DNA from: JAENVT01 sp040006755
GTDB taxonomy: Bacteria > Actinomycetota > Acidimicrobiia > Acidimicrobiales > Ilumatobacteraceae
DNA: 57,943 nucleotides
Direction of reading: 5' to 3'
Assembly (NCBI GenBank): GCA_040006755.1
Contig: JBDTWJ010000002.1
Coordinates: 1 to 57,943, forward strand
Position numbers and translations under genes: made by a program. The notes under the pieces are model-generated. The model had not been told where the DNA came from and made no database searches. It was given only the letters and a program-made list of their open reading frames with translations. Shown piece after piece: positions 41,826 to 51,741 of the stretch (its first letter is position 1; each line of letters begins with the position of its first letter).

Positions 41826-42464
41826 CTAGCAGTTGGCCTTCGGTGGTGTCTTGATCTTGAGGCCCACGTAGAACGAGCTGTAGCCGGCAGTGCTGGCGTT
41901 GGCCGCGTTGAGCGCCTCGACGGTGGTGTCGAGCTTCTTGGCGACCTTGCCGAGGTAGTCACCCTCGACGATGGTGTATTCACCTGCAGCACATGTGGAC
42001 TGGCCACCGGCGACAGTGGTTGTCGGTTCCGAGGGCGTCGTGCCCGTCGTCGTGTTGGACGGCGTGTCGGTCGCCGTGCCCGGCTCCGTCCATCCCGGCG
42101 GAATCTTGATGGTCGCTCCAACAGCTGGGAACTCGGGAACCTGCGCTGAGTTGCCGGCGCCAACCAGCGTCCAGCCATTGATTGCCAGCAGGTCTTGGAA
42201 CTTGACCTTGTACCTCCGGGCGATGGTCGACGGGAGATCGCCGCTGGCAATGATGTAGCTGCCTTCTTCGGGGTGAACCGCACCGGGTGTGCCGGTCGAG
42301 CCGGCGAGGGTAGTGGGTATCAACGTGGTGGGTGTCTGGGTGACGGTCACGTAGTTGGTGGAGGTGAGATCGAGGGTCGTTTGATCCGGCGCCGAGCCGT
42401 TTGCTGCACCGCACGAAGCAAGGACCGCAGCAGAGAGCGCCACCAGCAAGACATTCGATTTCAT
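41826..42464 (-). CDS. Lipoprotein with two LysM-like domains
   Basis: This 212-residue protein begins with a lipoprotein signal, MKSNVLLVALSAAVLASC, where Cys18 is lipidated. A Thr-rich tether follows. LysM module one is YIIASGDLPSTIARRYKV (residues about 70-110), with FQDLLAINGW. Module two is YTIVEGDYLGKVAKKLDTTV (about 160-200), with EALNAANAST. LysM domains bind peptidoglycan, so this is a wall-contacting surface lipoprotein. It ends in KTPPKANC, a terminal Cys that may pair with the Cys at about residue 155. It lies 22 bp downstream of the gltD stop. Confidence 0.87.
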   Translation of the reverse strand: MKSNVLLVALSAAVLASCGAANGSAPDQTTLDLTSTNYVTVTQTPTTLIPTTLAGSTGTPGAVHPEEGSYIIASGDLPSTIARRYKVKFQDLLAINGWTLVGAGNSAQVPEFPAVGATIKIPPGWTEPGTATDTPSNTTTGTTPSEPTTTVAGGQSTCAAGEYTIVEGDYLGKVAKKLDTTVEALNAANASTAGYSSFYVGLKIKTPPKANC

Positions 42465-42486
42465 TCGAGCAGCCTACGCGCTGGCG

Positions 42487-43938
42487 TTACGCGAGTGGTC
42501 GCGCTGTCGGCGCAATCGGCGTCGGTAGCTGCGTCTCGCCCATGAGCCATGCGTCGGCGCCCGCAGCGCACGAGCGGCCTTCGGCGATGGCCCACACGAT
42601 CAAGCTCTGCCCTCGACCCATGTCACCGGCGACGAACACGCCGGGCACACTGCTCATGTAGCGACCGTCTCTCGTCACGTTCCCGCGCTCGTCGAACGCG
42701 ACGCCAAGCATGTCGAGCCACGCGCTCTTCTCGGGCCCGAGGAAGCCCATCGCGAGGAAGACAAAATCGGCAGGAAGTTCGCGATCGCTGTCCTCGATCT
42801 TCCGAAAGCGACCGTCGATCATCTCGACCTCGTGCAACAACAACGCGCGCACCCTGCCATTACCATCGTCGAGGAATCGCTCGGTGTTGACACTGAACAT
42901 CCGATCACCGCCCTCCTCGTGCGCCGATGAAACGCGATACACCAGGTTCCACTGCGGCCACGGGTTGCTGCCCGCCCTCGAGTCTGGCGGGCGCGGCATG
43001 ATCTCGAGCTGTGTCACGCTCGCCGCACCCTGCCGGTGCACCGTGCCGAGACAGTCGGCGCCGGTGTCGCCGCCCCCGATGATCACGACATGCTTGCCGT
43101 GAACGTCGATGGGAGAGGTCTCGATGTCGCCTTCCTGCACCCTGTTGGCAAGCGGAAGGTATTCCATCGCCTGGTGGATGCCGCTCAGCTCGCATCCCGG
43201 AATCGGAAGATCCCGCGCCGCTGTCGCGCCGCACGCCAACACGATCGCGTCGTACGACGCGAGCAGCACCTCGATGTCGATGCCGTCGCCGACCGTCGCG
43301 TTCGTGCGGAACTCCGTGCCCTCCGCTTCCATTTGAGCAATGCGACGAGTCAGGTGTCGCTTCTCCATCTTGAATTCGGGGATGCCGTAACGCAGCAGTC
43401 CTCCGATGCGGTCCGCGCGCTCGAGCACGACGACGTCGTGACCCGCGCGTGTCAACTGTTGGGCCGCAGCCAAGCCAGCGGGACCGGATCCGATCACGAC
43501 GATGCGCTTGCCCGTCTTGACGCTGGGCAACTGTGGCTCGACCCATCCTTCGTCCCATGCGCGATCGATGATCTCAACCTCGACCTGTTTGATCGCAACC
43601 GGGTCGGCGTTGATGCCCAGCACGCAGGCCGCCTCGCACGGTGCGGGACAGAGTCGACCGGTGAACTCCGGGAAGTTGTTGGTGGCATGCAGCCGATCGA
43701 TCGCATCGCGCCAGTGCTCGCGATACACAAGGTCGTTCCAGTCTGGAATCAGGTTGCCGAGCGGACATCCGTTGTTGCAGAACGGGATGCCACAGTCCAT
43801 GCAACGCCCCGCCTGGGTCTGCACCTTGTCGAACGGGAAATCGTTGTAGACCTCTTTCCAATCACGCAACCGCACCGGCACATCCCGCCGAGTAGGCAAC
43901 TCGCGCTGCCACTTGAGGAAGCCTGTGACCTCACCCAT
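42487..43938 (-). CDS. gltD: Glutamate synthase small subunit
   Basis: GltD passes electrons from NADPH to the GltB flavin. The 483-residue protein has cysteine clusters for 4Fe-4S centres (CMDCGIPFCNNGCPLGNLIP and CPAPCEAACVLGI), an FAD loop GSGPAGLAAAQQL, and an NADPH loop VIIGGGDTGADCLGT. The C-terminal FVAGDMGRGQSLIVWAIAEG is typical. The start is ATG 43938, preceded by GGAGG seven bases upstream. It lies 60 bp after gltB in the same direction. Ammonia assimilation by GS/GOGAT is the role. Confidence 0.97.
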   Translation of the reverse strand: MGEVTGFLKWQRELPTRRDVPVRLRDWKEVYNDFPFDKVQTQAGRCMDCGIPFCNNGCPLGNLIPDWNDLVYREHWRDAIDRLHATNNFPEFTGRLCPAPCEAACVLGINADPVAIKQVEVEIIDRAWDEGWVEPQLPSVKTGKRIVVIGSGPAGLAAAQQLTRAGHDVVVLERADRIGGLLRYGIPEFKMEKRHLTRRIAQMEAEGTEFRTNATVGDGIDIEVLLASYDAIVLACGATAARDLPIPGCELSGIHQAMEYLPLANRVQEGDIETSPIDVHGKHVVIIGGGDTGADCLGTVHRQGAASVTQLEIMPRPPDSRAGSNPWPQWNLVYRVSSAHEEGGDRMFSVNTERFLDDGNGRVRALLLHEVEMIDGRFRKIEDSDRELPADFVFLAMGFLGPEKSAWLDMLGVAFDERGNVTRDGRYMSSVPGVFVAGDMGRGQSLIVWAIAEGRSCAAGADAWLMGETQLPTPIAPTARPLA

Positions 43939-43998
43939 CTGACTGCCTCCTCGACGTACGCTTCGCTTTCGTGTCGATCGGCGTGACTCGGTACGACC

Positions 43999-46900
43999 TC
44001 ATCCTCGTGCCGCTTCCATGATTCTGTCCTGTGTTTCCTGCTCGTCGAGGCCGTCGATGCCAGCCTGCTTCATCACGGAAAGCACCCGGGCGTAGTCGAT
44101 CGGCATCACCTTCTTGAAATGAACAACTTGGTGGTCCCAGTCACTGAGCACCACCGACGCAACTGCCGAGTCGGTGTGGTCGAAATGGGCTTGCACGGTC
44201 GTTCGCACGAACTCGCGATCGTCGTCGTCGAGTTGTTGCAGTTGCACCATCTCCATGTTGAGCTTGGCAGCGAACACGTCGTCAGCGTCGTAGACGTACG
44301 CGATTCCACCGCTCATTCCTGCACCGAAGTTGCGCCCTGTCGGACCGAGCACGACGACGCGGCCGCCGGTCATGTACTCGCAACCGTGGTCCCCCACGCC
44401 CTCCACCACCGCGGTCGCACCCGAGTTTCGAACACAGAACCGCTCACCGACCACGCCGCGCAGGAAGATCTCGCCACCGGTAGCGCCGTAGCCAATCACG
44501 TTGCCAGCAAGGGTGTGTTGCTCGGCGACGAACTGGGCGCGGCGATCGGGCCTCACGATGATCCTCCCGCCCGACAGGCCCTTGGCGACGTAGTCGTTGG
44601 CGTCGCCCTCAAGCCGCAGCGTGATACCAGAAGGAACGAATGCACCGAAGCTCTGCCCCGCCGATCCGCGGAAACGGACGTCGATCGTGCCGTCGGGCAG
44701 ACCCGCTCCGCCGTGACGCGAGGTCACGGCGTGGCCAAGCATCGTGCCGACGGTGCGGTTGACGTTGTGAATGGGAAACTCGAGCAACACGGCCTCACCA
44801 CGTTCGATCGCCGGCTCGCATGCCGCGAGCAACTGCTGATCAAGGGCGTTCTCGAGACCGTGGTCCTGTCCGACCGACTGGTACATCGTCTGCCCGTAGG
44901 GATTCGATGGCGCAGCCAAGATGGGGCTGATGTCGAGGCCCTTCGCCTTCCAATGGGTGATAGCGGCCTTTGTGTCGAGGGCTTCGACGTGACCGATCAT
45001 CTCCTGCACGGTGCGGAAGCCGAGGGCAGCCATGTGCTCGCGAACCTCCTCGGCGATGTATTCCATGAAGTTGACGACGAACTCCGGTTTGCCACTGAAC
45101 TTGGCACGCAGTTCGGGATTCTGAGTGGCCACGCCGACCGGACACGTATCGAGGTGGCAGACGCGCATCATCACGCAGCCGCTGACAACCAGCGGGGCTG
45201 TCGCGAATCCAAACTCTTCCGCACCGAGCAGCGCGGCAATCACCACATCGCGGCCGGTCTTCAACTGTCCGTCGGCCTGAACAACAATCCGATCGCGTAG
45301 GCCATTCAGCAACAAGGTCTGCTGGGTTTCAGCCAGGCCGAGCTCCCACGGCGCGCCTGCGTGCTTCAACGAGGTCAGCGGGCTGGCACCGGTGCCGCCG
45401 TCATGGCCGCTGATCAACACCACGTCGGCCTTTGCCTTGCTGACTCCGGCAGCGACAGTACCGACGCCAACCTCGGCGACCAGTTTCACGTTGATGCGAG
45501 CGGCGGGGTTGGAGTTCTTCAGGTCGTGGATGAGCTGCTTGAGATCTTCGATCGAGTAGATGTCGTGGTGCGGAGGCGGGCTGATGAGACCGACGCCGGG
45601 CGTCGAGTAGCGCGTGGCCGCAATCCACGGGTACACCTTGTGACCTGGCAGCTGACCGCCCTCTCCCGGCTTGGCGCCCTGGGCCATCTTGATCTGCAGG
45701 TCGGTCGCGTTGACCAGGTACTCACTGGTGACACCGAAGCGGCCGCTGGCCACCTGCTTGATCGCGCTGCGCCGCTGCGGGTCATATAGACGATTGCTGT
45801 CTTCGCCACCCTCTCCCGTGTTGCTCTTGCCGCCGATCGAGTTCATCGCGATGGCCAGGGTCTCATGTGCCTCGGCGGAGATGGATCCGTAGCTCATCGC
45901 CCCGGTCGAGAAGCGCTTGACGATCTCGCTGACGGGCTCGACCTCGTCGATCACGATCTGTTGCCGTTCACCGAGCTTGAAGTCGAACAGGCCTCGCAAC
46001 GTTGCCAGCTTCTTGGCCTGGTCGTCGACCAGCGCGGTGTACTGCTTGAAGATGTCGTAGCGCTTCGCACGCGTCGCATGCTGGAGCTTGAACACGGTCT
46101 CCGGGTTGAACAGGTGCAACTCGCCTTCGCGGCGCCATTGATACTCGCCGCCGAGCTCTAGCTTGCGATGGGCCCTCTCGGCCGGACGGGGTGGATGGGC
46201 GACCTTGTGACGTGCAGCGACCTCGGCCGCGACGTCATCGAGATCGATGCCACCGAGCCGGCTCACGGTGCCGGTGAAGTACTCGTCGACGAGTTCATGA
46301 CCGAGCCCGATCGCCTCGAAGATCTGCGCGCCCGTGTAGCTGGCGACGGTACTGACGCCCATCTTGCTCATCACCTTCAGCACACCCTTACCCGCAGCCT
46401 TGATGTAGTTCTTCACCGCCTTGTGCGGATCCATCCCACCAAGACCGTGGAGATCCTCGCGCACCATGTCCTCGATGGATTCGAAAGCGAGGTATGGGTT
46501 GATCGCGCCTGCGCCGTAACCGATCAGCAGCGCCATGTGATGCACCTCACGGGCGTCGCCGGATTCCACGATCAGCCCGACCTTCGTGCGCTGCTTCTCG
46601 CGAATCAAGTGGTGATGCACCGCGGAGGTCAAGAGCAGCGACGGAATCGGGGCATAGACGTCGTCGCTATTTCGATCACTGAGCACCACGATGCGCGCAC
46701 CATCAGTAATGGCTTTGCTGATCTGGGCGAAGATCGCGTCCAGGGCTCGCTTCAGGGCCAGTCCACCGCCGGCCACTCGATAAAGACCGGTGATCACCAC
46801 TGCAGACAGCTCGGGATAACGTCCGTCGTCCTCACCAGCATTGGCATCGTTGATGTGGATGATCTTCGCGAGTTCGTCGTTGTCGATCACTGGGAAGGGC

Positions 46901-48576
46901 AAGGTCAGCTGGCGGCAGCTCTCTGGCCCCGGATGCAGCAGGTTGGCCTCGGGCCCGACGGAACCACTGACCGACGTGACGACCTCTTCGCGAATCGCAT
47001 CGAGCGGTGGATTGGTGACCTGTGCGAAGAGTTGTTGGAAATAGTCGAACAACAAACGGGGCCGCTCGCTGAGAACTGCAAGCGGGGTGTCGGTGCCCAT
47101 CGAACCGATCGGCTCGGCGCCCGCCTTTGCCATGGGCGCGACGATGATCTTCAGTTCTTCGTGCGTGTACCCGAATACCTGCTGGCGCCGAAGCACGCTC
47201 TGGTGGCTGAAGACCACATGCTCGCGTTCGGGTAGTTCGTCGAGTTCGACGACGCCCGCCTCCAACCACTCGGCGTACGGCTGCGCTTCGGCCAACGTGC
47301 GCTTGATCTCGTCGTCCTCGACGATGCGACCCTGGGCGGTGTCGATCAGGAACATGCGGCCAGGCTGCAGGCGCCCCTTGCGCACGATCTTGGCGGGATC
47401 GATGTCGAGCACGCCCACCTCGCTGGCCAATACGACGAGATCGTCGTCGGTCACCCAATACCGGCTGGGCCGAAGACCATTGCGATCGAGCACCGCGCCG
47501 ATGACCGTTCCATCGGTAAAGGCCACGCTCGCGGGACCGTCCCACGGCTCCATCAGGCTCGAGTGGAAGCGATAGAACGCGCGCTTGGTGGTATCCATCG
47601 CGTCGTGGTTCTCCCAGGCCTCGGGGATCATCATCAACATCGCATGCGGCAAGCTGCGGCCACCGAGGTGCAACAGTTCCAGCACCTCATCGAAGGACGC
47701 CGAGTCGCTGCCGCCAGGCGTGCAGATGGGATAGGCACGATCCAACCCGGGAAGCAGATCGCTGGCCAGCATCGACTCGCGTGTGCGCATCCAGTTGCGG
47801 TTGCCCTGCACGGTGTTGATCTCGCCGTTGTGGGCGATGTAGCGATACGGGTGGGCCAGTGGCCACGACGGGAAGGTATTGGTGCTGAACCGGCTGTGTA
47901 CCAGTGCCAGCGCACTTTCGACTCGCTCGTCGCCGAGGTCGGGGAAGAACACGCCGAGTTGCGGGGTCGTGAGCATCCCTTTGTAGAGCAGCGTGCGACT
48001 GCTGAGCGACGGAAAGTACGTCTGCTGTTCGGCGGGTAGTTCGTGCTCGATCCGCTTGCGGGCGATGAACACCTTGCGATCGAGGTCGATGCCGATCGAT
48101 CCGCCCGGGTCCGAGATGAAGAGTTGCTTGCAGATGGGCATGACCGCCCGAGCGCTGGCGCCGAGGCAGTCGGGATTCACCGGCACGGGGCGCCAGCCGA
48201 GTGTGGTGAGTCCTTCGTCGGCGAGAACCGTCTCGATGAGCTCCTGGGCTTTTTCGGCGCCGGTCGGATCGAGGGGCAGGAACGCAAGTCCCACTGCGTA
48301 CGAACCCGACGACGGGAGGTCGAATTCGACGACGGCACGCAAGAAGCGGTCGGGAACCTGGATCAGGATGCCGGCACCATCGCCCGTGTCTGCCTCAGCA
48401 CCGGTTGCACCGCGGTGCTGCAGGTTGCACAGCGCGCCGAGACCCATCGCGACGATCGTCCGACTGGCCTGGCCTTTCAGGTTGGCCACGAATGAAACGC
48501 CGCACGCGTCGTGTTCGAACCGTGGGTCGTAGAGGCCTTGCCGCGCGGGAAGGCCCGTTTGAGGTTGATTACGCAT
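43999..48576 (-). CDS. gltB: Glutamate synthase large subunit
   Basis: GltB makes glutamate from glutamine and 2-oxoglutarate. It has 1525 residues with the full order of domains: an N-terminal glutaminase with nucleophile Cys25 in EHDACGVSFVA, the central domain, an FMN synthase domain, the 3Fe-4S cysteines in CVMMRVCHLDTCPVG (CX5CX4C), and the C-terminal GXGXG beta-helix. The start is ATG 48576 (MRNQPQTGLPARQG); a frame five codons longer exists. A short propeptide ahead of Cys25 must be removed, as known for the family. It is divergent from the amidase. Confidence 0.97.
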   Translation of the reverse strand: MRNQPQTGLPARQGLYDPRFEHDACGVSFVANLKGQASRTIVAMGLGALCNLQHRGATGAEADTGDGAGILIQVPDRFLRAVVEFDLPSSGSYAVGLAFLPLDPTGAEKAQELIETVLADEGLTTLGWRPVPVNPDCLGASARAVMPICKQLFISDPGGSIGIDLDRKVFIARKRIEHELPAEQQTYFPSLSSRTLLYKGMLTTPQLGVFFPDLGDERVESALALVHSRFSTNTFPSWPLAHPYRYIAHNGEINTVQGNRNWMRTRESMLASDLLPGLDRAYPICTPGGSDSASFDEVLELLHLGGRSLPHAMLMMIPEAWENHDAMDTTKRAFYRFHSSLMEPWDGPASVAFTDGTVIGAVLDRNGLRPSRYWVTDDDLVVLASEVGVLDIDPAKIVRKGRLQPGRMFLIDTAQGRIVEDDEIKRTLAEAQPYAEWLEAGVVELDELPEREHVVFSHQSVLRRQQVFGYTHEELKIIVAPMAKAGAEPIGSMGTDTPLAVLSERPRLLFDYFQQLFAQVTNPPLDAIREEVVTSVSGSVGPEANLLHPGPESCRQLTLPFPVIDNDELAKIIHINDANAGEDDGRYPELSAVVITGLYRVAGGGLALKRALDAIFAQISKAITDGARIVVLSDRNSDDVYAPIPSLLLTSAVHHHLIREKQRTKVGLIVESGDAREVHHMALLIGYGAGAINPYLAFESIEDMVREDLHGLGGMDPHKAVKNYIKAAGKGVLKVMSKMGVSTVASYTGAQIFEAIGLGHELVDEYFTGTVSRLGGIDLDDVAAEVAARHKVAHPPRPAERAHRKLELGGEYQWRREGELHLFNPETVFKLQHATRAKRYDIFKQYTALVDDQAKKLATLRGLFDFKLGERQQIVIDEVEPVSEIVKRFSTGAMSYGSISAEAHETLAIAMNSIGGKSNTGEGGEDSNRLYDPQRRSAIKQVASGRFGVTSEYLVNATDLQIKMAQGAKPGEGGQLPGHKVYPWIAATRYSTPGVGLISPPPHHDIYSIEDLKQLIHDLKNSNPAARINVKLVAEVGVGTVAAGVSKAKADVVLISGHDGGTGASPLTSLKHAGAPWELGLAETQQTLLLNGLRDRIVVQADGQLKTGRDVVIAALLGAEEFGFATAPLVVSGCVMMRVCHLDTCPVGVATQNPELRAKFSGKPEFVVNFMEYIAEEVREHMAALGFRTVQEMIGHVEALDTKAAITHWKAKGLDISPILAAPSNPYGQTMYQSVGQDHGLENALDQQLLAACEPAIERGEAVLLEFPIHNVNRTVGTMLGHAVTSRHGGAGLPDGTIDVRFRGSAGQSFGAFVPSGITLRLEGDANDYVAKGLSGGRIIVRPDRRAQFVAEQHTLAGNVIGYGATGGEIFLRGVVGERFCVRNSGATAVVEGVGDHGCEYMTGGRVVVLGPTGRNFGAGMSGGIAYVYDADDVFAAKLNMEMVQLQQLDDDDREFVRTTVQAHFDHTDSAVASVVLSDWDHQVVHFKKVMPIDYARVLSVMKQAGIDGLDEQETQDRIMEAARG

Positions 48577-48609
48577 CTGTTTTAGCTCCACGGAGTCGAT
48601 GTACGGCTA

Positions 48610-48681
48610 GGTGGCGCACGGGACGACGCTGGCCCGAACGGTTCAGCAAATCGTACCGGTTCCGATCCGGGTCGCGCCACC
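48610..48681. other. Spaced inverted repeat in the gltB-amidase gap
   Basis: GGTGGCGC at 48610-48617 and GCGCCACC at 48674-48681 form a perfect 8-bp inverted repeat 56 bases apart. It lies upstream of gltB (minus) and of the amidase (plus). It could be part of the gltB leader or a regulator site. Nothing else stands out in 48577-48776. Low confidence, since 8-bp matches arise by chance in GC-rich DNA. Confidence 0.3.
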
Positions 48682-48776
48682 ACCTTTGTGCGATGAGAGA
48701 TGACCCGCTCGCGGCACTCTCGCCGAGTACCCTGTCCACCTGGTCGCGGGTGGAGTCCCAACCGAAGGAGACTCCT

Positions 48777-49631
48777 ATGTGCGAACTGTGCGTCGGTGAA
48801 GATGTCATGCCGCGCCGCCGGTTCCTGCGAATGGCGGCTGCCGGAGCGGCAACCGTGGCGGTCGGCGCTGGATTCGACACCCGGATCGCCGAAGCCAAGC
48901 CGACGACGACCAACGACAACAACAACAACCACAACAACAACAACCACAAGATCGGTCGGGTCCCAGCACCGTCTATCGTCACTCGGGCGGAGTGGGGCGC
49001 CGACGAGTCGATCCGCGACAACCACATCGTCGGATGGGCACCGTTCCGCAAGATCATCGTGCACCACACGGCGAGCCCCAACAGCGTGAAGGACCCTGCC
49101 GCAACGGTGCGCTTCGGATACGAGCTGCACGTTGTCGGCCGCGGCTTCACCGACATCGGTTACAACTTCCTCATCAGTCCCGACGGTGAGATCTTCGAAG
49201 GGCGACGGGCTCGCAAGTACGGCAAGAGCGAGCTCCACACAGGAGAGGATGGTGCCGGCAACGCGATCATCGGCGGGCACACCAAGGGCCGCAACGCGGG
49301 CACGTGTGGCATTGCGTTGATCGGCAACTTCATGAAGACAGCACCGTCGAGTGCTGCCATCGAGAGCCTCATCCACCTTGCCGCGTGGGAAGCCCAGCGG
49401 CACAAGATCGATCCAATCGGCAGTGACGACTTCGTCGCGACGGACTCGACACCGCTCAAGTTCTTCAACATCGTCGGACACCGCGGACTTGGATCCACGC
49501 TGTGCCCCGGAAATCGGATGGCGGCATCGATGCCGTGGCTGCGAAAGCAGGTGGCCGAACGTGCCGGCAGCTTTCCGGCGCGCAAGGCGGACATGCGCAG
49601 ACTCGCCTGGGTGCTCGACAAGGACGCTTAG
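48777..49631 (+). CDS. Tat-exported N-acetylmuramoyl-L-alanine amidase (amidase_2/PGRP)
   Basis: This 284-residue enzyme cleaves the amide bond between muramic acid and the stem peptide. The zinc ligands are in IIVHHTASPN and the C-terminal FNIVGHRGLGSTLCPGNRM. The IGYNFLISPDGEIFEGRR strand is diagnostic of amidase_2/PGRP domains. The N-terminus has a twin-arginine signal (RRRFLRMAAAGAATVAVGAG). A short Asn/His linker (residues about 41-58, DNNNNHNNNNHK) follows. The start is ATG 48777, with AAGGAG eight bases upstream. Its stop overlaps that of tdk on the other strand. Confidence 0.93.
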   Translation: MCELCVGEDVMPRRRFLRMAAAGAATVAVGAGFDTRIAEAKPTTTNDNNNNHNNNNHKIGRVPAPSIVTRAEWGADESIRDNHIVGWAPFRKIIVHHTASPNSVKDPAATVRFGYELHVVGRGFTDIGYNFLISPDGEIFEGRRARKYGKSELHTGEDGAGNAIIGGHTKGRNAGTCGIALIGNFMKTAPSSAAIESLIHLAAWEAQRHKIDPIGSDDFVATDSTPLKFFNIVGHRGLGSTLCPGNRMAASMPWLRKQVAERAGSFPARKADMRRLAWVLDKDA

Positions 49632-50230
49632 GTTCCGAGTTCGCCCTGTCGATAGTGCAGGCGGCACAGCAACTCGTAACGCACCACGTCGCCGAACAGC
49701 GGCTGCTCGCCGCCGACTTCGGTGTCGCCGACCACGACGGTGTCACCCTCGTAGACCACCTCGCCGTTGACCACCCTGGCGTTGTGTGTTGCGCGCGCGC
49801 CGCACCAGCACCGAGCCTCGACCTGCATCGGCACGCGCTCGTCGGCGATCTCCAACATCCTCTTGGTCCCGTCGAACAGCTCGCCACGAAAGTCGGTGAT
49901 CAACCCGAACGCGAAGACGTCGACGCCGAGATCGTCGACTGCTCGACCCAGCTGGTCGCACTGCTGCGCCGAGTAGAACTGCACCTCGTCGCACACCATG
50001 TAGTGGATCGGCCAGTGATCGACGGCCAGCTTGAAGAGATCGAGATCAGGAACCACCTCGACCGCCTCGGCAGCCACACCGAGGCGACTCGTCACCTGAG
50101 CACCCTCTCGATCGAGCTTCGTGAGCAGCAGTCCGTACAGCTGGCGGCTTGCGAGATTGTGGTGGATCTGGAGTGCCATCGTGCTCTTGCCGGATCCCAT
50201 CGTCCCGAAGTTGAAGCGCAAGGTCGCCAT
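49628..50230 (-). CDS. tdk: Thymidine kinase, type II
   Basis: This 200-residue kinase salvages thymidine. The P-loop is GTMGSGKSTMALQIHHNLAS. A nucleoside lasso and a structural zinc region (ARCWCGARATHNARVV) lie in the second half, with CRLHY at the end. The start is ATG 50230 (MATLRFNFGTMG); ATG 50245 adds five residues (MVAGA) and has a GGTGAGG close upstream. It is the last gene of the SDR-ligase-tdk series (19-bp gap). Confidence 0.94.
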   Translation of the reverse strand: MATLRFNFGTMGSGKSTMALQIHHNLASRQLYGLLLTKLDREGAQVTSRLGVAAEAVEVVPDLDLFKLAVDHWPIHYMVCDEVQFYSAQQCDQLGRAVDDLGVDVFAFGLITDFRGELFDGTKRMLEIADERVPMQVEARCWCGARATHNARVVNGEVVYEGDTVVVGDTEVGGEQPLFGDVVRYELLCRLHYRQGELGT

Positions 50231-50249
50231 CGCGCCTGCGACCATACCC

Positions 50250-51731
50250 TCACCGAGCACCGCCGAGCATTCCCTGGACTCGCTCGATGGTGTCGGCCTG
50301 CTGTGCTTGCTTGTCGAGCCGATACCGTCGCACTCGGGCGAAGCGGAGAGCGACTCCACCTGGGTACCGCGTGGAACGTTGCACGCCGTCGAGCGCGATC
50401 TCGACGACGAGATCGGGACTGACGTAGACCGTGTGGCCATCGGTGGCAATCGCCCGGCGCTGGAGCTCCTCTGTCTGCCATCGCAGCATTTCGTCGGTCA
50501 TACCCTTGAAGGTCTTGCCGACCATCACGAAGCCGTCCGGGCCACGAGCGCCGAGGTGCAGGTTGCTGAGCCAGCCAACGCGACGGCCATGACCCCACTC
50601 GCAAGCCAGCACGACGAGGTCCAGCGTGTGCACAGGCTTCACCTTGCGCCAACCAGTGCCACGCCGACCGGCCTCGTACGTCGACTCGATCGCCTTCACC
50701 ATTACACCCTCATGACCCGTCGCGACCGCGTGGTCGGCGAACGCCTCGGCCTCGATCGGGTCGGCCGTGACAATCGAAGGCAGCCGAGCCGTCACGGGTA
50801 GGAGCGCCTCCAAGACCGAGCGACGCTCGCGCAACGGATCGTCGATCAGCGACGAGTCATCGACGTGCAAAACGTCGAAGAAGTACGCGCTGGTCGTGGA
50901 GAGTCCGCTCATCGTCTCCTGAAAGATTCGTGGCTGACCCTCCTCGTCGATGCCCAGTGCCTCACCGTCGAGCACCGCCGAATCCGCCGGCAACCGCCGG
51001 ACCAGATCGACGACGCCAGGCAGACCTGCGGTGATGTCGTTGAGCCCACGGCTGAACAGGCGCACATCATCATCGCGCTTGTGCGCCTGCACCCGGATGC
51101 CATCGAGCTTCCACTCCACGCTGGCCAGCCCGATCTCGGCGAGGGCATCGGCGACACTTGCCGACGTGCCGGCGAGCATCGGCTGTACGGCGGTCAGCGG
51201 GGTGAGGCCGACATCGAGCGACTGACCGGTCAGGGCCCTCACCGCGGCCGCCCCGAGGTTCCCGAGCAACATCGCTGCGCGGCGCACGGCGGCAATGGGC
51301 ACACCGCCGGCCTTGGCAACACCGTCCGCCACCACCCCCTCGTTGGCGCCTTGCCGCAGCTCGCCCGTCATGACCCGGTGCAGGTGATTCTGTTCGGCAT
51401 CCGTTGCCGCGGCCCAGAGTGCCGTCATGGCGCGCTGCCGCTCGCCCTGCGATCCACTGCCCTGCATCGCAGCTAGTCGCGTCAGCGTCTGGTCGACGTC
51501 GTGAATCGTCAGTGACGATTTGGGCGACGGCTGGACCTGCAGATTGGAGATCGTCGCCCAGCCGACGCCAAGCCTTCCTTGGCGCGGTTCGCCGATCAAC
51601 AGCCCGATCGCCGCTTCGATCTCGTCCGGTGGTGTCACCCGCAGCAACTCCCCCAGCGCGGCAACCTTCTCCGACCGCTTCGACGTGGCCGCAGTTCGTT
51701 GCGAGGCGGCAACCAGATCGCCGTAGAGCAT
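50250..51731 (-). CDS. ATP-dependent DNA ligase
   Basis: This is a 493-residue ATP-dependent ligase of the actinobacterial LigB type. The catalytic motif KxDGxR is EWKLDGIRVQAH. Motif III is SAYFFDVLH and motif IV/V is EGVMVKAIESTYEAGRRGTGW (given as EGVMVKAIESTYE and GTGWRKVKPV). An N-terminal DNA-binding domain (residues about 1-170) precedes the adenylation domain, and an OB-fold follows. The start is ATG 51731. The frame from 51893 is upstream shadow. Its gap to the SDR gene is 10 bp. No Ku is present, so a link to end joining cannot be claimed. Confidence 0.93.
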   Translation of the reverse strand: MLYGDLVAASQRTAATSKRSEKVAALGELLRVTPPDEIEAAIGLLIGEPRQGRLGVGWATISNLQVQPSPKSSLTIHDVDQTLTRLAAMQGSGSQGERQRAMTALWAAATDAEQNHLHRVMTGELRQGANEGVVADGVAKAGGVPIAAVRRAAMLLGNLGAAAVRALTGQSLDVGLTPLTAVQPMLAGTSASVADALAEIGLASVEWKLDGIRVQAHKRDDDVRLFSRGLNDITAGLPGVVDLVRRLPADSAVLDGEALGIDEEGQPRIFQETMSGLSTTSAYFFDVLHVDDSSLIDDPLRERRSVLEALLPVTARLPSIVTADPIEAEAFADHAVATGHEGVMVKAIESTYEAGRRGTGWRKVKPVHTLDLVVLACEWGHGRRVGWLSNLHLGARGPDGFVMVGKTFKGMTDEMLRWQTEELQRRAIATDGHTVYVSPDLVVEIALDGVQRSTRYPGGVALRFARVRRYRLDKQAQQADTIERVQGMLGGAR

Positions 51732-51741
51732 CGCTACAACG

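Noticed and set aside
48902..48950. AAC repeats as a possible CRISPR or tandem repeat array
   Set aside because: The repeat unit is a triplet inside a coding frame that encodes a linker; there are no spacers.
50250..51731. ATP-dependent ligase as evidence for a Ku/LigD end-joining system
   Set aside because: No ku, polymerase or nuclease domain is nearby, and the protein has the plain LigB-type layout.
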